NCBI GenBank assembly: GCA_947247005.1 | Contig: OX365954.1 | Coordinates: 5,534,001-5,598,000 of the forward strand | DNA length: 64,000 nt | Reading direction: 5' to 3' | Source of the DNA: Spisula solida | Lineage: Eukaryota; Mollusca; Bivalvia; Venerida; Mactridae | Part shown: positions 1 to 11,835 of the stretch, one piece after another | Layout of the letters: each line of letters starts with the position of its first letter | Numbering within the stretch: the stretch's first letter is position 1 | Made by a program: the position numbers and the translations under genes | The notes under the pieces: generated by a model | Told to the model about the DNA's origin: nothing | The model's database searches: none | Seen by the model: the letters and a program-made list of their open reading frames with translations, nothing else

Positions 1-47
1 GAAATCCTCATACTGAAGTTGAAGAAAAGTACAGGGATAATAGTGAC
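1..47 (-). CDS. Probable ninth exon of the ANK-MYND gene, cut by the window edge
   Basis: Minus-strand acceptor CCAG before position 47, followed by sequence that completes the phase-1 codon left by exon 409-323 and stays open to the edge (HYYPCTFLQLQYEDF). A nearer AG (in TTCAG) gives an immediate stop, which favours this choice. The short length makes it uncertain. Confidence 0.45.
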
Positions 48-3000
48 CTGGCTTAGGCCAATATTCTATTTTTTCAATGCTTTTTTTCTGTTCCAAAATG
101 AGTTAAATCAACAAACTCTAAAATTAATAAATGAACAAACTCTAAAATTTGCTCTAAACTATTATTAGTTCATAATATTATCCATGTTATTTTTCTTATT
201 TTAAAACTTTTTCTTTTTAATTGATTTTGAAAATATCTAAATTTTAATAAAAAATAAAAAGTTCACTGAAGCATGAAATGTAGGGGCAGGACGGATCGAT
301 AGTCCATTCATACTTGTCTTACCTTTTTCTGTTGAATATATAAAACCTTCACAAGTTCTGTCAGCATTATATACCATCATATCTCCATCCATCATGTTCC
401 CAAATCCACCTGAAAATTGGGTGAAAATAGAATTAAACTAGTGTTTTTGACACAAAAACAAAGGTCTCCCACAATGGGACATAACTCAGGCAAAAATTAT
501 CTGATTTCTGATATTTTTGGTATATTTATGATAAAATGCACAGCTCAGCTTGGTGTCAAGTGTTCAAGTAAAGTTTCATTGAAATTCCACCATTGGTCAA
601 GAAAAAAAAGTGCAGAAAAATTGTGTGACATCCAGCACAAAATAAGTATGTTTCCCCCACTATATGTAGGAGACATAAATACAAAACTTGACAACCTTTT
701 CAGGTAACGCTTTCATTTATAGAAAATGTTCTTCTAAAATTATGACTCAAAACTTCAATGCTAGCTATACAAATGTATCACTATTCTGGTGTATACAGTA
801 AACTTAGGCACAATAAATATGTTACTATTGACTCAAACGGATCTGATATAACATGATAAGGACAAACCATCAATACATCAATACTATGCGTTTGCAATGA
901 CTATATAACTATTCATCCACAGCAAATTATCATAAAATTCAAATTCTATCAGTTGCAAACAACCACCTTATATATATAGGCCACAATGCATGCCTTGTCT
1001 GCTTGTACAGAACAGGGAGGACTATAGATCTATACCATGTTAACAGACACTAGAAATAAATCACAACAAATTTGACTCCTGCAAATAATCAGAAAGGTTT
1101 CCATACCAAGTGGAACTTGAACTTTTACAATAAATCTTTTATTTCTCAGAAATTCCATTCTTTCCGAGGCTTCATCAGATTTTCTGTTAAATACTTTCAC
1201 ATTCTTCTTCTGTGATCCCATGACGTGGTAGAAACTGGTCATCATATAATCCTTCTTATCATTCCGAACAGAAGAGCGTGCCAGGACAAATCCTGTAATA
1301 AAAGCAATATCACAATACAGTACAACCTCAGTCTCCAGAACGACCAACTCTAATGTACCACTATCCCTTGATACAGACATCCTGAAATTCGCTGGTCCGA
1401 TGGACAAATCTGGAATATTTTTATACAGCCCGTTTTTCAATCCGGAACCTTTATCCACAACTGTAATTAATCAAAATGATGTTGTATAACAACTTAGACC
1501 GTGCACATTCACATATAAAGACAAAACTTACTGCCGTCGAATGGACAGAGTATAAAGAAACAGAAATAAAAGCTCCGCAAGTCGCATATGTCGCCTGACG
1601 AAATGCACATTTGTCATGGAAAACTATCCAGTATTGGGCTACATATCAGACTCACAAGAGTTCTCTAGTCATCTGAACTAAAAACGACAAAGCGATGCTC
1701 TGGACAAAAAAATGTCCTGATAAAATCAATCTGAAGGGAATCATTCAAACACTACACAAGCTAGAGTTATGATTCTTGCGCACTGCACTGCATGTCACAG
1801 CAAAGAAACATGCATTCCTATTTTTGAGTCATTAATAGTTATGGTGACAAAGTTATGCCACGGACAAGAAATGCTTATAAAAGCAATCAAAGGGAAAAAA
1901 TTGAAAAATGGCACAAGGTAGAGTTACGGTTCTTGTGTACTGCACTTGGACTTTTGGTAAGAAACATGCATACCAAGTTTCAAGTCATTCAACCTCATGG
2001 TGACAAAGTTATCCTCCGGACAAGAAATGCTCAAATTAAATCAATCTAAGGGAAAAATTCAAAAACTATGACAGGTAGAGTTATGGTTCTTGCGCACTGC
2101 ACTCCGGCTTATTGCAAGAAACATGCCTATCAATTCTTGAGTCATTTGAACGTAAGGTGACAAAGTTATGCTCCGGACAAGAAATGCTCTAATAAAATCA
2201 ATCAAAGGAAAATAATTCAAAAACTATGACAGGTAGAGTTATGGTTCTTGTGCACTGCACTTTGGCTTATTGCAAGAAACATGCATACCAAATCTAGAGT
2301 CATTTGAACTTAAGGTGACAAAGTTATGCTCCGGACAAGAAATGCTCTAATAAAATCAATCAAAGGGAAATAATTAAAAAACTATGACAGGTAGAGTTAT
2401 GGTTCTTGCGCACTGCACTTCAGCTTATTGCAAGAAACATGCATACCAAATCTAGAGTCATTTGAACTTAAGGTGACAAAGTTATGCTCCGGACAAGCAA
2501 TTTGTGACGCCGCAGCCGCTGTCGCAGCCGCCGCCGCCAAAGTAACACCTATATGTCGCCTTTTCAGGCGACACAAAAAACCATACTTTTCATGAAAATG
2601 GATGAAATATCATAGCTGGTTAGTTAGATTGGACATTAATTTGCATGTAAAACCACATTTATTATTAGCTTTCAATGGAGTGAATTTTCACTGTTTTAAA
2701 AGCTGGTTCAAGTATCATGCAGAAAAAGAAACGCAACGTCAAATGCGCCGGGCTTCAAAATATGCGTTATGTCATCATGATGTCAGAATTCTCACATTGT
2801 GACGTTCCAATTTCCACATGTTTTTTTCCAATTAAGCCAATTACTGCACATTTATAAGACATATTGAGGCATATAATAAACAGAAAATTTGTTGAATTTG
2901 ATTAATTTTATTTCACTCCTGATCACAGAAAATTATGCCAATCGTGAAAATATTGATTTCTGTGATCATTTGGTGAAAGAAAATTCAATCTAACACCAAA

Positions 3001-6000
3001 ATCAGCGTTCCATAAAAACAATTTTTATCATAATTTTGGTCCAGCAGTTTTGCTTTTGATCGGACAGTTTGTAAGACCTTACCTGACCGTTTTGCAAACT
3101 TTTGGCATTTCTGTTGATAGCCTAGTAGTAGAGAATGCCTATCAAAGTGAGAGTGGCTAGGTTTAGTCTGTGACTATGTCATACCAGCAAGAAAATAATC
3201 TGACAGTAGGATCAACAAATGACTACACACATACGACTGTAGATTACCAACTCAGTGTTAGATTAGTGCATTTCATATGATAATATTTCAACAAGGTAAT
3301 TGATCAATACATGATATGAGTTTGGTCATGAAGGTAAACAAATAAGCATTTCTTAGTCCAAAAGGGGCATAATTTTAACAAAATGCTTAATAGTTATCTT
3401 CTCCTGTGCAGGGTTTGGGGTCATGATGGTGAACAAGTATGCAAAGAATCAAAGCAATATATCAATTCACTTTGAAGATATAAGGGGTTAAAAAACCTGT
3501 ACCTAAACTTTAACATTTGCATTTCGAAGTCCAAAAGGGGGCATAATTTCAACAAAATGCTTAATAGAGTTACCTACCCCTGTGTATGGGTTGGGGTCAT
3601 GATGGTGAATAAGTATGCAAAGTATCAAAGCAATATGTCCATGTACTATGAAGATATTAGAGGTTAAAAAACCTGTACCTAAACTTTAACATTTGCACTA
3701 TTTGCACTAAGTAGAAAAAGGGGGCATAATTTCAACAAAATGACTGATAGAGTTACCTACTCCTGCATATGGGTTAGGGTCATGGTGGCAAACGAGTATG
3801 CAAAGTATGAAAGCAATATCTCCAAGGACTTAGAGAATATAAAAGGTTAAAAAACCTGTACCTAAACTTTAACAAAAGTGTTACCCTGACGCCAACGCCG
3901 ATGCTCGGGTGACTGAAATAGCTCCCCTTATTCTACGAATAGTGGAGCTAAAAAGGCGGCATAATTTCAACAAAAAGCCTGATTGAGTTACCTGTTTTTG
4001 CATATGGGTTGGGGTCATGATGGCAAAGTATGAAAGCAACATCTCAAAGGACTAAGAGAATATAAGAGGTTAAAAAACCTGTACCTAAACTTTAACGAAA
4101 GTGTTACGCCGACGCTCGGATGACTGCAATAGCTCCCCTTATTCTACGAATAGTGGAGCTAAAAACTTGTCAAATTAACAAGATCTGTCTGGTACCAGGA
4201 TTTTACCTTCACAGTTGTTTTTATGTCCTCCTTGTTTCCAGTGAAGAACTTGACATTCTCGGCTACAATACGTTGTCACATGACATTGTGCGCATCTCTT
4301 TAGAACACCTTCTTTTGGTGGTTTCTTGCACTGACTACATACAGCCTCTGGAGGGAATCAAGAAAGGAATAAAAGGCTCAATTATACAGGAATAGGTTAT
4401 CTTGAGAAAGGAAGATGTGTCACTCACAGTACTACCACCATTTTGCTGGATTATTGTAAGTTAATACGCCAATTATAATAGCTCGGCTCAAATCCACAAA
4501 GCAATAAGGGAGGTGATGTCATATACAAACATGGAACATAACTCAGCCTCTGGTAGCTAGTTTCTCAGATAATGTAAACTATACAGTCTTAGGAGGGGAC
4601 CACATTACACAGAATATTAACCCTCTATGCCGTATGGTTTTACACCAGGAAGTTTCGAAAATTTCAGTTTTATCATAGCTTTAGCTCCTGTGACATATAT
4701 GTAACATTTGAAGGCTTACATAAATAGGCGAAGTTAATTTTTTTGTATTATGAATTCATTACATTAAAAAGACTTAACTAAATGAATGTCATAAAAGTGC
4801 ATAAATGCAGGAAAGCACAAAAGATAAGCATAACTTGAGCTACCACAGAACTATGTACCTGATTTTTCTTTCTTCTGGTCCATTTCAATGATAGCATCAT
4901 GAAGAAGACTGCGTATATCCTTATTCTTGGCAAGCTCAAATGCTGTAGTTCCCTCATTATTTTCTGTACGAGGGTCAGCACCCTGTGATAACAACAACTT
5001 CACACATTCTGAAGATTCAAGATTACAGAAAGCTCTAACAAAAGCTGTCACCATTCAGCAAAAGAATATATTGCAACTGGCCATAATTCTGTCATAAACC
5101 ATCAGAGCACATTCCTCTCTTTAAGCACATCATCATGTTAAGGTTGATCAACTCTGAAAGTTTGAAGGAAATCCTGTCTAAAACTGTAGTGTTAAGGGCT
5201 ACAGACTGCTGATCCGAAGGCTGTGGGTTTGATTCCTACTCCCGCCGGATCAAAAACAGAAATTCCTATCAGTGTTTCCCACCTAACAAACTAAAATTAC
5301 TAAATCTTTCGGACGAGACGTTAAGTGATGACCGTGTATGATGCTTTACATTGGCACGTAAAAGAACCAGGGATCCTTCTGGAACTGGGGCATCTTTTGT
5401 ATCATGCAAAGTTTCCCAAAAACTAAAGTGACCAACCTTTGCTGGGGACCTCGCCTATATGGATTTCTGGTGGCAAGGATAAATAAAAGGATATAAACCA
5501 AACAAATGGTCAAGGATACAATAAAAGCACTACTAGTACTATACGAGATAAGAGCAATAACTTACCATAGTTTCCCTGTAAAGCAGCCCCATGTAAAGCT
5601 GTAGCTCCAGTCTTCGTAGTGGCACTTACATTGGCTCGCCCTTCCTGCATTAAATGAGTGGCTATGTCCACATTCGGATATCTACCTAAAATTACAGACA
5701 AATGTTTATATACAGGCTGTTTGTGCACAAAAACAAAATTGATATCAAAATAAGTTGTATTTTTGGGAGGCTTTTAAGCCTCTCATTACTACCATTGCCC
5801 ATTTCTTAAGGCCTTTAGGCTGCTATGTGATTCCGCATTCAAGTAGTTCCAGAAACTGTCAACATTCCCAATACTGCTACATATGTTTCTCCAAATTTTT
5901 TAACTGATTTAAGCCAATCAGCAACATTTGTTTAAGATCAAAAATTATTGTGAAACTGTTCGTTAAATCGATTTTTTTGCAAAAAAAATCACTACACCGG

Positions 6001-8109
6001 CCGATACCGAACTTGTTTCATAATACGAAAATGACTATTCATCAAATGTCCCGGCTGTAAAGCTATTTTCAGAAACTTCAGACTACGGTCAAGTGATGGT
6101 TTTATCAATGAATCATATACGGTCTGCAAAGTACTGTTATGCTAGCCGCTTTCTATAGACTGTCTCACGCTGTGAGGGAAGTGATTACAAGACGGTACTG
6201 TAGAATCTGATAATTAGGCGCGTAGTATTATTTTAACGCCACTTTTGATATACGCATTCAATACACGTATTACATATAAATTAATATGCACCTTTAACAA
6301 TTATTTAGATACCCAACATGCCTATATAGTCACATATGCCTATTTTGACATTCAAGACAAGATTGGCAGTAAGAAAACGAACATTAAACGTGTAAAGTCG
6401 ATTTAAGCTTTAGTAGCAGCAACCAGATCACCTCCCAACAGTACTCTCAGTGCTTTGATTAATAATAGCTAGGTACACAGTATATAATTCAAGTATTACA
6501 CATGTTCCAGCCTATGAATGTTTGAGCAGACTTCCACAAGTTAGATGTTTTCTTTTTCTGGTAGATTGATAGTTTCCTGATAGTTTAAAATGCTACTCAC
6601 CTGTAGCAAGGAACAAAGGTGTAAACCCCAAAACATCCTTCGCATCAACTAAAGCCCCATACTTTAACAGCAAGATCACACATGGCAGCTGAAATGTAGT
6701 CAATAAGACAAAATATGAATATGTATGTTCCAAGAACTGTTAGCAACTCCAGTTGTGCTAAACAGGGTTCCATCAAAATGCAAAGTGACACACTGGTAGT
6801 TATTCTAGAAAGGTTTGAGCTTAAACACATTTGAAAATACATCATGTACACCCCAACCAATATACACTAAACAGGTTTTTTATGCAAAAGCGTATGTCTC
6901 TGACAGGGGTGTGGAATTCCTATGTCCGACTTGCCCAACTTGGGCTTTTTGTCTGCGGGCAAGTAGATTTTTCCATCCAGCTTGCCCTTGGGCAAGTGCA
7001 AAATTATCACAAGAAAAATAATATTAAGTGTCTTATTTTACCTTAACAATGATTAATCCCTAAATTACTAAAAAAAATTATTTAATAAACAAACTTGAAA
7101 TTACATCAAGTACTCTAATCCTTCAGAAGGATTAGGGCTTCACATGATATTAAATAATTGAATGAAACTGAAATTTTGTTGCTTTTTTTGTGTTTTCCTG
7201 GGCAAGAAGATTTAGTTTTCGGGCAAGTGGATTTTTCAGTCCAACTTGCCCATGGGCAAGTGAAAAATTTGGGAATTTCTACACCCCTGGTCTCATGCAA
7301 TGAGCCATAACTCTTGACAATATTCATGAGACCTAAAATATCTCACAACATGCACAACAAGGCTTGGTACCTACTACACTCCATGTTAAGTTCTGCTAAA
7401 ATCTAACAGGTGGTTAAGGATAACAAGTGTCAACAAACTTTGTGACATCCATCCATCCAGATTTCCAGCATTAAAATTAATAATTTCTCCTGGTTGATAT
7501 TTTTTAATGACCCCTACTATAACTACGATAATGAAAAGCCCTACTTAAAAAGATAAATAATTTGACAACTTTCATAATGAATTTAGTATATTTATTACCG
7601 ATGTACACGCCACTGCACAATGTAGGGCTGACATCCCAGCAGAGTCTCTGTCATGTATACGCTTGGGGTTGGTTTTGGTCAATTCCTATAAGAAAGAATA
7701 CAGTTTTAATATAATCTCCAATTGATGACAATATGATTTTTTGGGAAAGTGTAAAGTACATTGTACATGAACTTTTTCAACAATAATGACACATTTTGAC
7801 AGTGTAACTATAAGATATTTTGCTTCTGATGCCATTTATAAAACATTTTTATATAATCAATGGTAGGCTTTAAGAAACCATTGGAGAGAGGTTATGCTCC
7901 CTGAAAGATTTTTTTTCACAGAAAGGTATATAGTTTGAAAATTGCACAACAAATACCTGTAAATAATCCTTCAGTTTTGCATACTCTTTCTTCTCATGTG
8001 CCCGACATACCAGGAGAGATAACTCTGTCTCGGGATTATGTTGGTATTTCTCCAACTCCTCCTTCGACATCTTGTCAACTTTCTTGACGTCTTCTTTAAT
8101 ATCACACAT
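1..8109 (-). CDS. Ankyrin-repeat and MYND zinc-finger protein, 3' end missing
   Basis: Nine exons on the minus strand: 8109-7957, 7685-7599, 6688-6601, 5685-5566, 5044-4859, 4347-4207, 1292-1107, 409-323 and a probable 47-1. All have AG/GT borders, and the reading phase closes through 365 codons. The ATG at 8109 opens a Lys/Glu-rich lead (MCDIKEDVKKVDKM). Residues about 60-205 hold ankyrin repeats, with helix signatures SALHCAV, TPLFLAT, TALHGAA and TTAFELA. Residues about 215-255 form a complete MYND finger, C-x2-C-x11-C-x2-C-x5-C-x3-C-x9-H-x3-C, a protein-interaction module. The part after MYND (DKKDYMMTSFYHVMG, NMMDGDMMVYNADRTC) is a conserved-looking domain I cannot name. Every intron from the third onward is phase 1. 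The protein is probably an intracellular scaffold. Human ANKMY2 has the same modules but a different layout, so no symbol is given. The gene continues left of the window. Confidence 0.85.
1586..2574. repeat. Tandem-core element A, about 158-bp unit, five copies
   Basis: Units begin near 1692, 1852, 2008, 2166, 2324 and 2483, each with a form of GTTATGCTCCGGACAAGAAA followed by an AGAGTTATGGTTCTTG block. The array is preceded by ATATGTCGCCTGACG (1586) and ends in a GCC-rich run plus the hairpin TGTCGCC..GGCGACA near 2553-2573, so both edges carry the same TGTCGCC word. It lies in the large intron of the ANK-MYND gene. The later units are the most alike. No coding capacity; open frames here are by-products. 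Confidence 0.8.
3300..4165. repeat. Tandem-core element B, about 180-bp unit, four copies
   Basis: Repeated landmarks are AAAAGGGGGCATAATTTCAAC (3361, 3533, 3717, 3950), TATGGGTTGGGGTCATGATGG and GGTTAAAAAACCTGTACC. Two copies of the end module GACGCC..GCTCGG..TAGCTCC..GGAGCTA, a short hairpin, occur at 3885-3950 and 4095-4165. The internal copy of the end module suggests that one element landed beside, or expanded from, another. Same design as elements A, C and D. Confidence 0.8.
5185..5485 (+). repeat. tRNA-derived SINE in an ANK-MYND intron
   Basis: The head has a degenerate tRNA shape (GGCTACAGACTGCTGATCC, then the B-box-like GTGGGTTTGATTCC), followed by a body with AAAAGAACCAGGGATCC and a weak A-rich end. 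It sits between exons 5685-5566 and 5044-4859. Ends are approximate. Confidence 0.6.
5758..6474 (-). repeat. 720-bp dispersed repeat, copy 1 (inverted relative to copy 2)
   Basis: Nearly the whole stretch matches the reverse complement of 62597-63352. Shared landmarks include the GAGGC..GCCTC palindrome at one edge, TCTCACGCTGTGAGGGAAGT, AATACACGTATTACATATAA and the AATCAAAG(C/T)ACTGAGAG edge. The flanks outside both copies are unrelated. No coding capacity is seen. It lies in an intron of the ANK-MYND gene. Class unknown. Confidence 0.85.
6904..7289. mobile_element. Non-autonomous hAT-like element with inverted ends
   Basis: The left end CAGGGGTGTGGAATTCC is mirrored by a right end whose reverse complement is CAGGGGTGTAGAAATTCCC. 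Inverted GGGCAAGT..ACTTGCCC words fill both sub-ends. The flanks GTCTCTGA (6896-6903) and GTCTCATG (7290-7297) agree at the first five of eight bases, a decayed candidate 8-bp target duplication. hAT elements often start CAGGGGT. No transposase frame. It lies in an ANK-MYND intron. Confidence 0.65.
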
Positions 8110-8167
8110 CTTCACAAATCAGCTGAAAATTTAATCATTTTAAAATTATTCATCCAATTTATTTTAC

Positions 8168-8449
8168 TTCTTCTTCTTCCTGTTTAGTACAGATCCCACT
8201 CTGGGGCAATATCGTACTATTAAAATCGTATGAGTGGTGCAGCAAGTATTTACAGCATATTCTTTATTCGCTGACCAGGCCCCTCTTGAAGACCTCGACG
8301 CCGTCGACGATAGTGGCTTGCTCAGGGAGCTGGTTCCAGAGTCGGATGGGGGAGGGGAAGAAGGAGTACAGGAACACATCAGTGCGACAGAAGGGAAGCA
8401 AGTGCCTGGTGGAGTGGCCCTGGTGTTGATTGATGTTGGGTGTGTAGTG
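8168..8449 (-). mobile_element. 3' end of a LINE (reverse-transcriptase C-terminus and tail)
   Basis: The minus-strand frame ending at 8264 reads TDVFLYSFFPSPIRLWNQLP then VEVFKRGL, the usual C-terminal motif of many LINE reverse transcriptases. It is followed by a short 3' region and a (GAA)n tail at 8168-8180. No more than about 60 codons of this copy remain. It is interrupted at 8450 by a small MITE and resumes at 8591. The tail lies only 59 bp upstream of the ANK-MYND start codon. Confidence 0.8.
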
Positions 8450-8590
8450 CATGGGTGAAAGTTGAAAATTTGTAAAATACTGAAAATTCCTCATTTCAGT
8501 ACAGAAATGCTACTTTTACTGTAAATTCATAAGAGAATAAAATTTCGAAAATACTGAATTCAGTATCAATACTGAAAACTTTCACCCATG
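8450..8590. mobile_element. 141-bp MITE with perfect 6-bp target duplication
   Basis: Terminal inverted repeats are CATGGGTGAAAGTTG and, at the right end, the reverse complement of CATGGGTGAAAGTTT. GTAGTG occurs exactly at both flanks (8444-8449 and 8591-8596). Removing the element and one GTAGTG joins the LINE reading frame without a break, which confirms an insertion into older LINE sequence. The interior is A+T-rich with repeated AATACTGAA words. Superfamily not assigned. Confidence 0.8.
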
Positions 8591-9006
8591 GTAGTGTAAT
8601 ACATCCGAAATGATAGGTTATTTAATATATCTAGAATGTTCCCATTCATTATGAACATAAAGCTTTATCATGATGTAACAGCCGACGGTCAATAATTATG
8701 TGTCCAATACTTTATTGGTTTTAAGACTGGTTTACATAATAACTAATTAACGTTATGATTACGTTATAAGTAACGTCAATAATACAGTGCCTCAGGATAA
8801 ATTGGCATCAGAGTATATCCTAATATCGTTAGTTATACAGTATTCTGGGTGTATCCAAACAGCTTTGTATAACTATATGATAAGCTTATGACATGTTAAT
8901 TATATCTGTCTAGACACGGATTGCACCGAAACATCTGGGGGAGTCATGAATCCTATATAAGACCCGGCAGATGATATGCACGGGAGAAAGTGTTTAGGCA
9001 ACGTAC

Positions 9007-9030
9007 GGCGTGCGTACTTCGCACGCCGGG
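9007..9030. repeat. Short perfect hairpin
   Basis: CGGCGTGCG and CGCACGCCG are perfect inverted 9-mers around a TACTT loop. It is GC-rich in A+T-rich surroundings; function unknown. Confidence 0.6.
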
Positions 9031-9119
9031 AATGTTCATGATTTATTGAACCTGGGTTGATATTGCACGTTAGTCATCTGTATAATAAAACTTAGAAAAT
9101 TCAAGAACTTGTGTTATAT

Positions 9120-9370
9120 GAAACCACCAGTGACTACGTGACAGGTGGAAGAAGGCCTCAGCTGGAATGTCGACGAGTCCATCCATGGGTGATTCTATAG
9201 ACCATCACCAGCTTGGCGTTGGAACGGTGTTCGGCAAGGGGTTTCCAGCCAATATCAGCAATCATCTGGCTGGTGCTGCTTGTAGTCCCCTTTGGCAAAT
9301 CGTGCCGCGCGTCGCTGGACAGCCTCCAGTTGACTGATATTGGACCTCGTATGTGGGTTACTTTCATTTT
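9120..9370 (-). mobile_element. LINE reverse-transcriptase C-terminal fragment, broken
   Basis: Minus-strand frames show ISQLEAVQRRAARFAKGDY and, after a frame change, IGWKPLAEHRSNAKLVMVYR and LVDIPAEAF. This is the region of LINE reverse transcriptase just upstream of the part seen at 8264-8449. Frame breaks make it inactive. Its last part overlaps the model position of the 8264 fragment, so it is probably a separate copy, not the same insertion. Confidence 0.7.
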
Positions 9371-10040
9371 TAGACACCATCATCCCTCATTTACAATGTC
9401 ATTCATTGCTACTAGCAGGTATTAGAGAAAAGATTCAACGCTTGTTGAGGTTGACCACTAACTAATCAAGTGTCGAGAAATGTTGGTGCCATATTTTTCG
9501 TCTTTGGTACGACACGACAGGGTACGAATATGCTCGAGTACGAAACATACGCGCAACGAAACCAACATATTGTATTAAAGCAAATAGCAAACGGGTCGTC
9601 TGAAACACAAAAGTCAAATGTAAATTCATCTACTTCAGAATATGAATAAATACATACAAACGGTTAACGTTATTTTCAGCAATCCTTTATTTGCGCAGAC
9701 CAAATTTTCCGCGAAACTCGCAACGCTTACCTCCCTTGTGAATGTGTATTCTGAGAGCAACATGTAGCAAATCTGCGGCCCATTTGTCACAGAATCAGGG
9801 CAGTAGCTTCTTAAAGGCCGTGGAGGCACCGGCCTTACTTTTTTCACAGAAAGTCGAAAAAAATGAAAAGCCTTAAATGCCTTATATGGAATCTAGGAAA
9901 TACTGTAGAGTTCTACTTTTGTGGTTTTTGACAAGTGCGAATCATAATTGTTCTTGTTTTTAGAGTCTGAAAACTACTAAGAATGCGCCTGCGACGATAA
10001 AGAAATTTTAACTTAATGTGCTCTATATATTTGTTTAGAC

Positions 10041-10056
10041 CAAGCTACGCCCCTGG
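10041..10056 (-). mobile_element. Solitary inverted end of a CAGGGGCGTAGC-type transposon
   Basis: AAGCTACGCCCCTG is the reverse complement of the end CAGGGGCGTAGCTT, resembling the ends of the element at 46028-47623 and the word at 29755. The partner end was not found, and the next element begins directly beside it. Confidence 0.4.
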
Positions 10057-11068
10057 TAATCACTGAAAAACCAGAAAAACGCACAATTCGCTAAAATGGC
10101 TGTCACAGAGCAATTGTATACTGAACAATAGCAAATTATTGATAAACTTATGTTTTCTGACATAGACAATGTCAGTATCTACACATAAGAAAAATAATTT
10201 TTCAGGTACAATCAAGTTTTTTTTCGACTATGTATGGTTACAAAATAGCAAAAATACCCTGTCACAAGCTACAGTGCTCTATTTTGTCTTGTTTTATTAC
10301 ACTGATACATATTCTTGTTTAATCTTTTTAGAATGGTTTTGAATAGACATAAGGTTGAAATTAGATTTTATAATGATGCTGACATCTTAAGGAATCTAAA
10401 CAAACAAAAAAATCGCGATTTTGGCATGTCACAGATTTCTATGTGAATTACGTTACAGTTTTTGAGAATATGAAATATAGCCCATGTATGTACTTACTTC
10501 TCAGAAAACATAGAGTACATGTAAAAATAAAAATATACTCGTCTATTTAACAAAAGCTGAGATTAAAACTCAATCATGTTGCATAAAGTTAGAATTGTCA
10601 AAATTGACATTTAAATGAGAATTACGTTACAATATATTCCACTATTATAGAATAAAAGCAGGAACGTGTTTTATTGTGAATGTGGTGATACCAATGTAGT
10701 ATCTATAATGAAGTTGTTAAAACTTGGTTATGTCCGATTCACATAAAATTGTACCACTTATAACAAAGATTCGTGAAAAACGTGACTGTGAACTACATGA
10801 CTGCATGTATCTAAAAAAGTTATATTGTTCATGCATAGGACTTATAGCTCAATCGAAATTGTATCAGTGCACCCGTACTGTACGGTGGGATTATTGTAAA
10901 GCAGAAATGTTGAGTCTTTGGCATTTTGAGTCTTTGGCATTTTCGTACAACACTGCATGTATTTAAAGGTAGTGCTTAACACGGTGTGCATATCACAGCA
11001 TGAAATTCCATATTTAAGTTAAGTTTAATGCTACATTTAAGTCGAATTATTCCTACAAGTTTAAGTCA

Positions 11069-11222
11069 CATTTAAGTTGCATTTAAAGGTGATTAAATAT
11101 AAAATATAAATGGGATTAAATGCACGTTTATGCAATATGAACGCAAATTAATATATATAAATGCCATTAAGGTTGAACTTAAATTTGAAATTTAAGTTGC
11201 ATTTAAAGGTGATTAAATATTT
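11069..11222. repeat. Repeated TTTAAGTTGCATTTAAAGG block inside the transposon
   Basis: TTTAAGTTGCATTTAAAGG followed by TGATTAAATAT occurs at 11069-11100 and again at 11190-11222, with many related TTTAAG words between. These look like local internal duplications. Confidence 0.6.
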
Positions 11223-11607
11223 GTTTTTTGTTTTTAATAAAATAAGACAACAAACCGCTCAATAGTAGAGCAGTAAGCAATACAAATAATTCTTTGTACG
11301 ATTTATATAGTATAAATATATGTTTTTATGTTAGCTTTATGTACTGCTTTTTATTTCAATGTTCATGAGCAAATATGAAGTAGAATTTAAAGATGTTACA
11401 CATACACTATGGAACTACTTAACGGTATAATTTGTGTTTAAAGTATATTAAACGGCAAGGAAAAGATATATACAAATTTTACTCATATTTTTATTCAAGG
11501 GAGGTAATAAAACAATTATGGAAATTCTTCTAATTTTAAAATTTGTGAAATAAATATTGGAGATCTATATGTAAACTAAACGCGAATCTAGTTGGATGCA
11601 TGTACTA

Positions 11608-11835
11608 GTATTATTTGTGATTATATAAATAAATGAAATTTAGTTAATATACGGAAAATAAATCGACTTAAATATGGACGTTTTTGTGAAATTCCAAATA
11701 AACGGAAAGATAATATAGTATTATTTGCGATTAAATTTACAAATTAAATTTAGTTAATATACGGAAAATAAATCGACTTAAATTTGACGTTTTTGTGAAA
11801 TTCCAAATAAAAGTAAATATAATAAAATACTATTT
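11608..11835. repeat. 117-bp tandem duplication inside the transposon
   Basis: The block containing AGTTAATATACGGAAAATAA and TTTTTGTGAAATTCCAAATA occurs twice, about 117 bp apart, with few differences. Confidence 0.75.

Noticed and set aside
1293..1458. Extension of the ANK-MYND exon upstream of 1292
   Set aside because: A good acceptor at 1292 gives the required phase, and the sequence beyond it lacks the character of the neighbouring exons.
6815..7327. Small Cys-rich proteins on both strands
   Set aside because: They fall on the inverted ends of the hAT-like element, which accounts for the mirrored frames.
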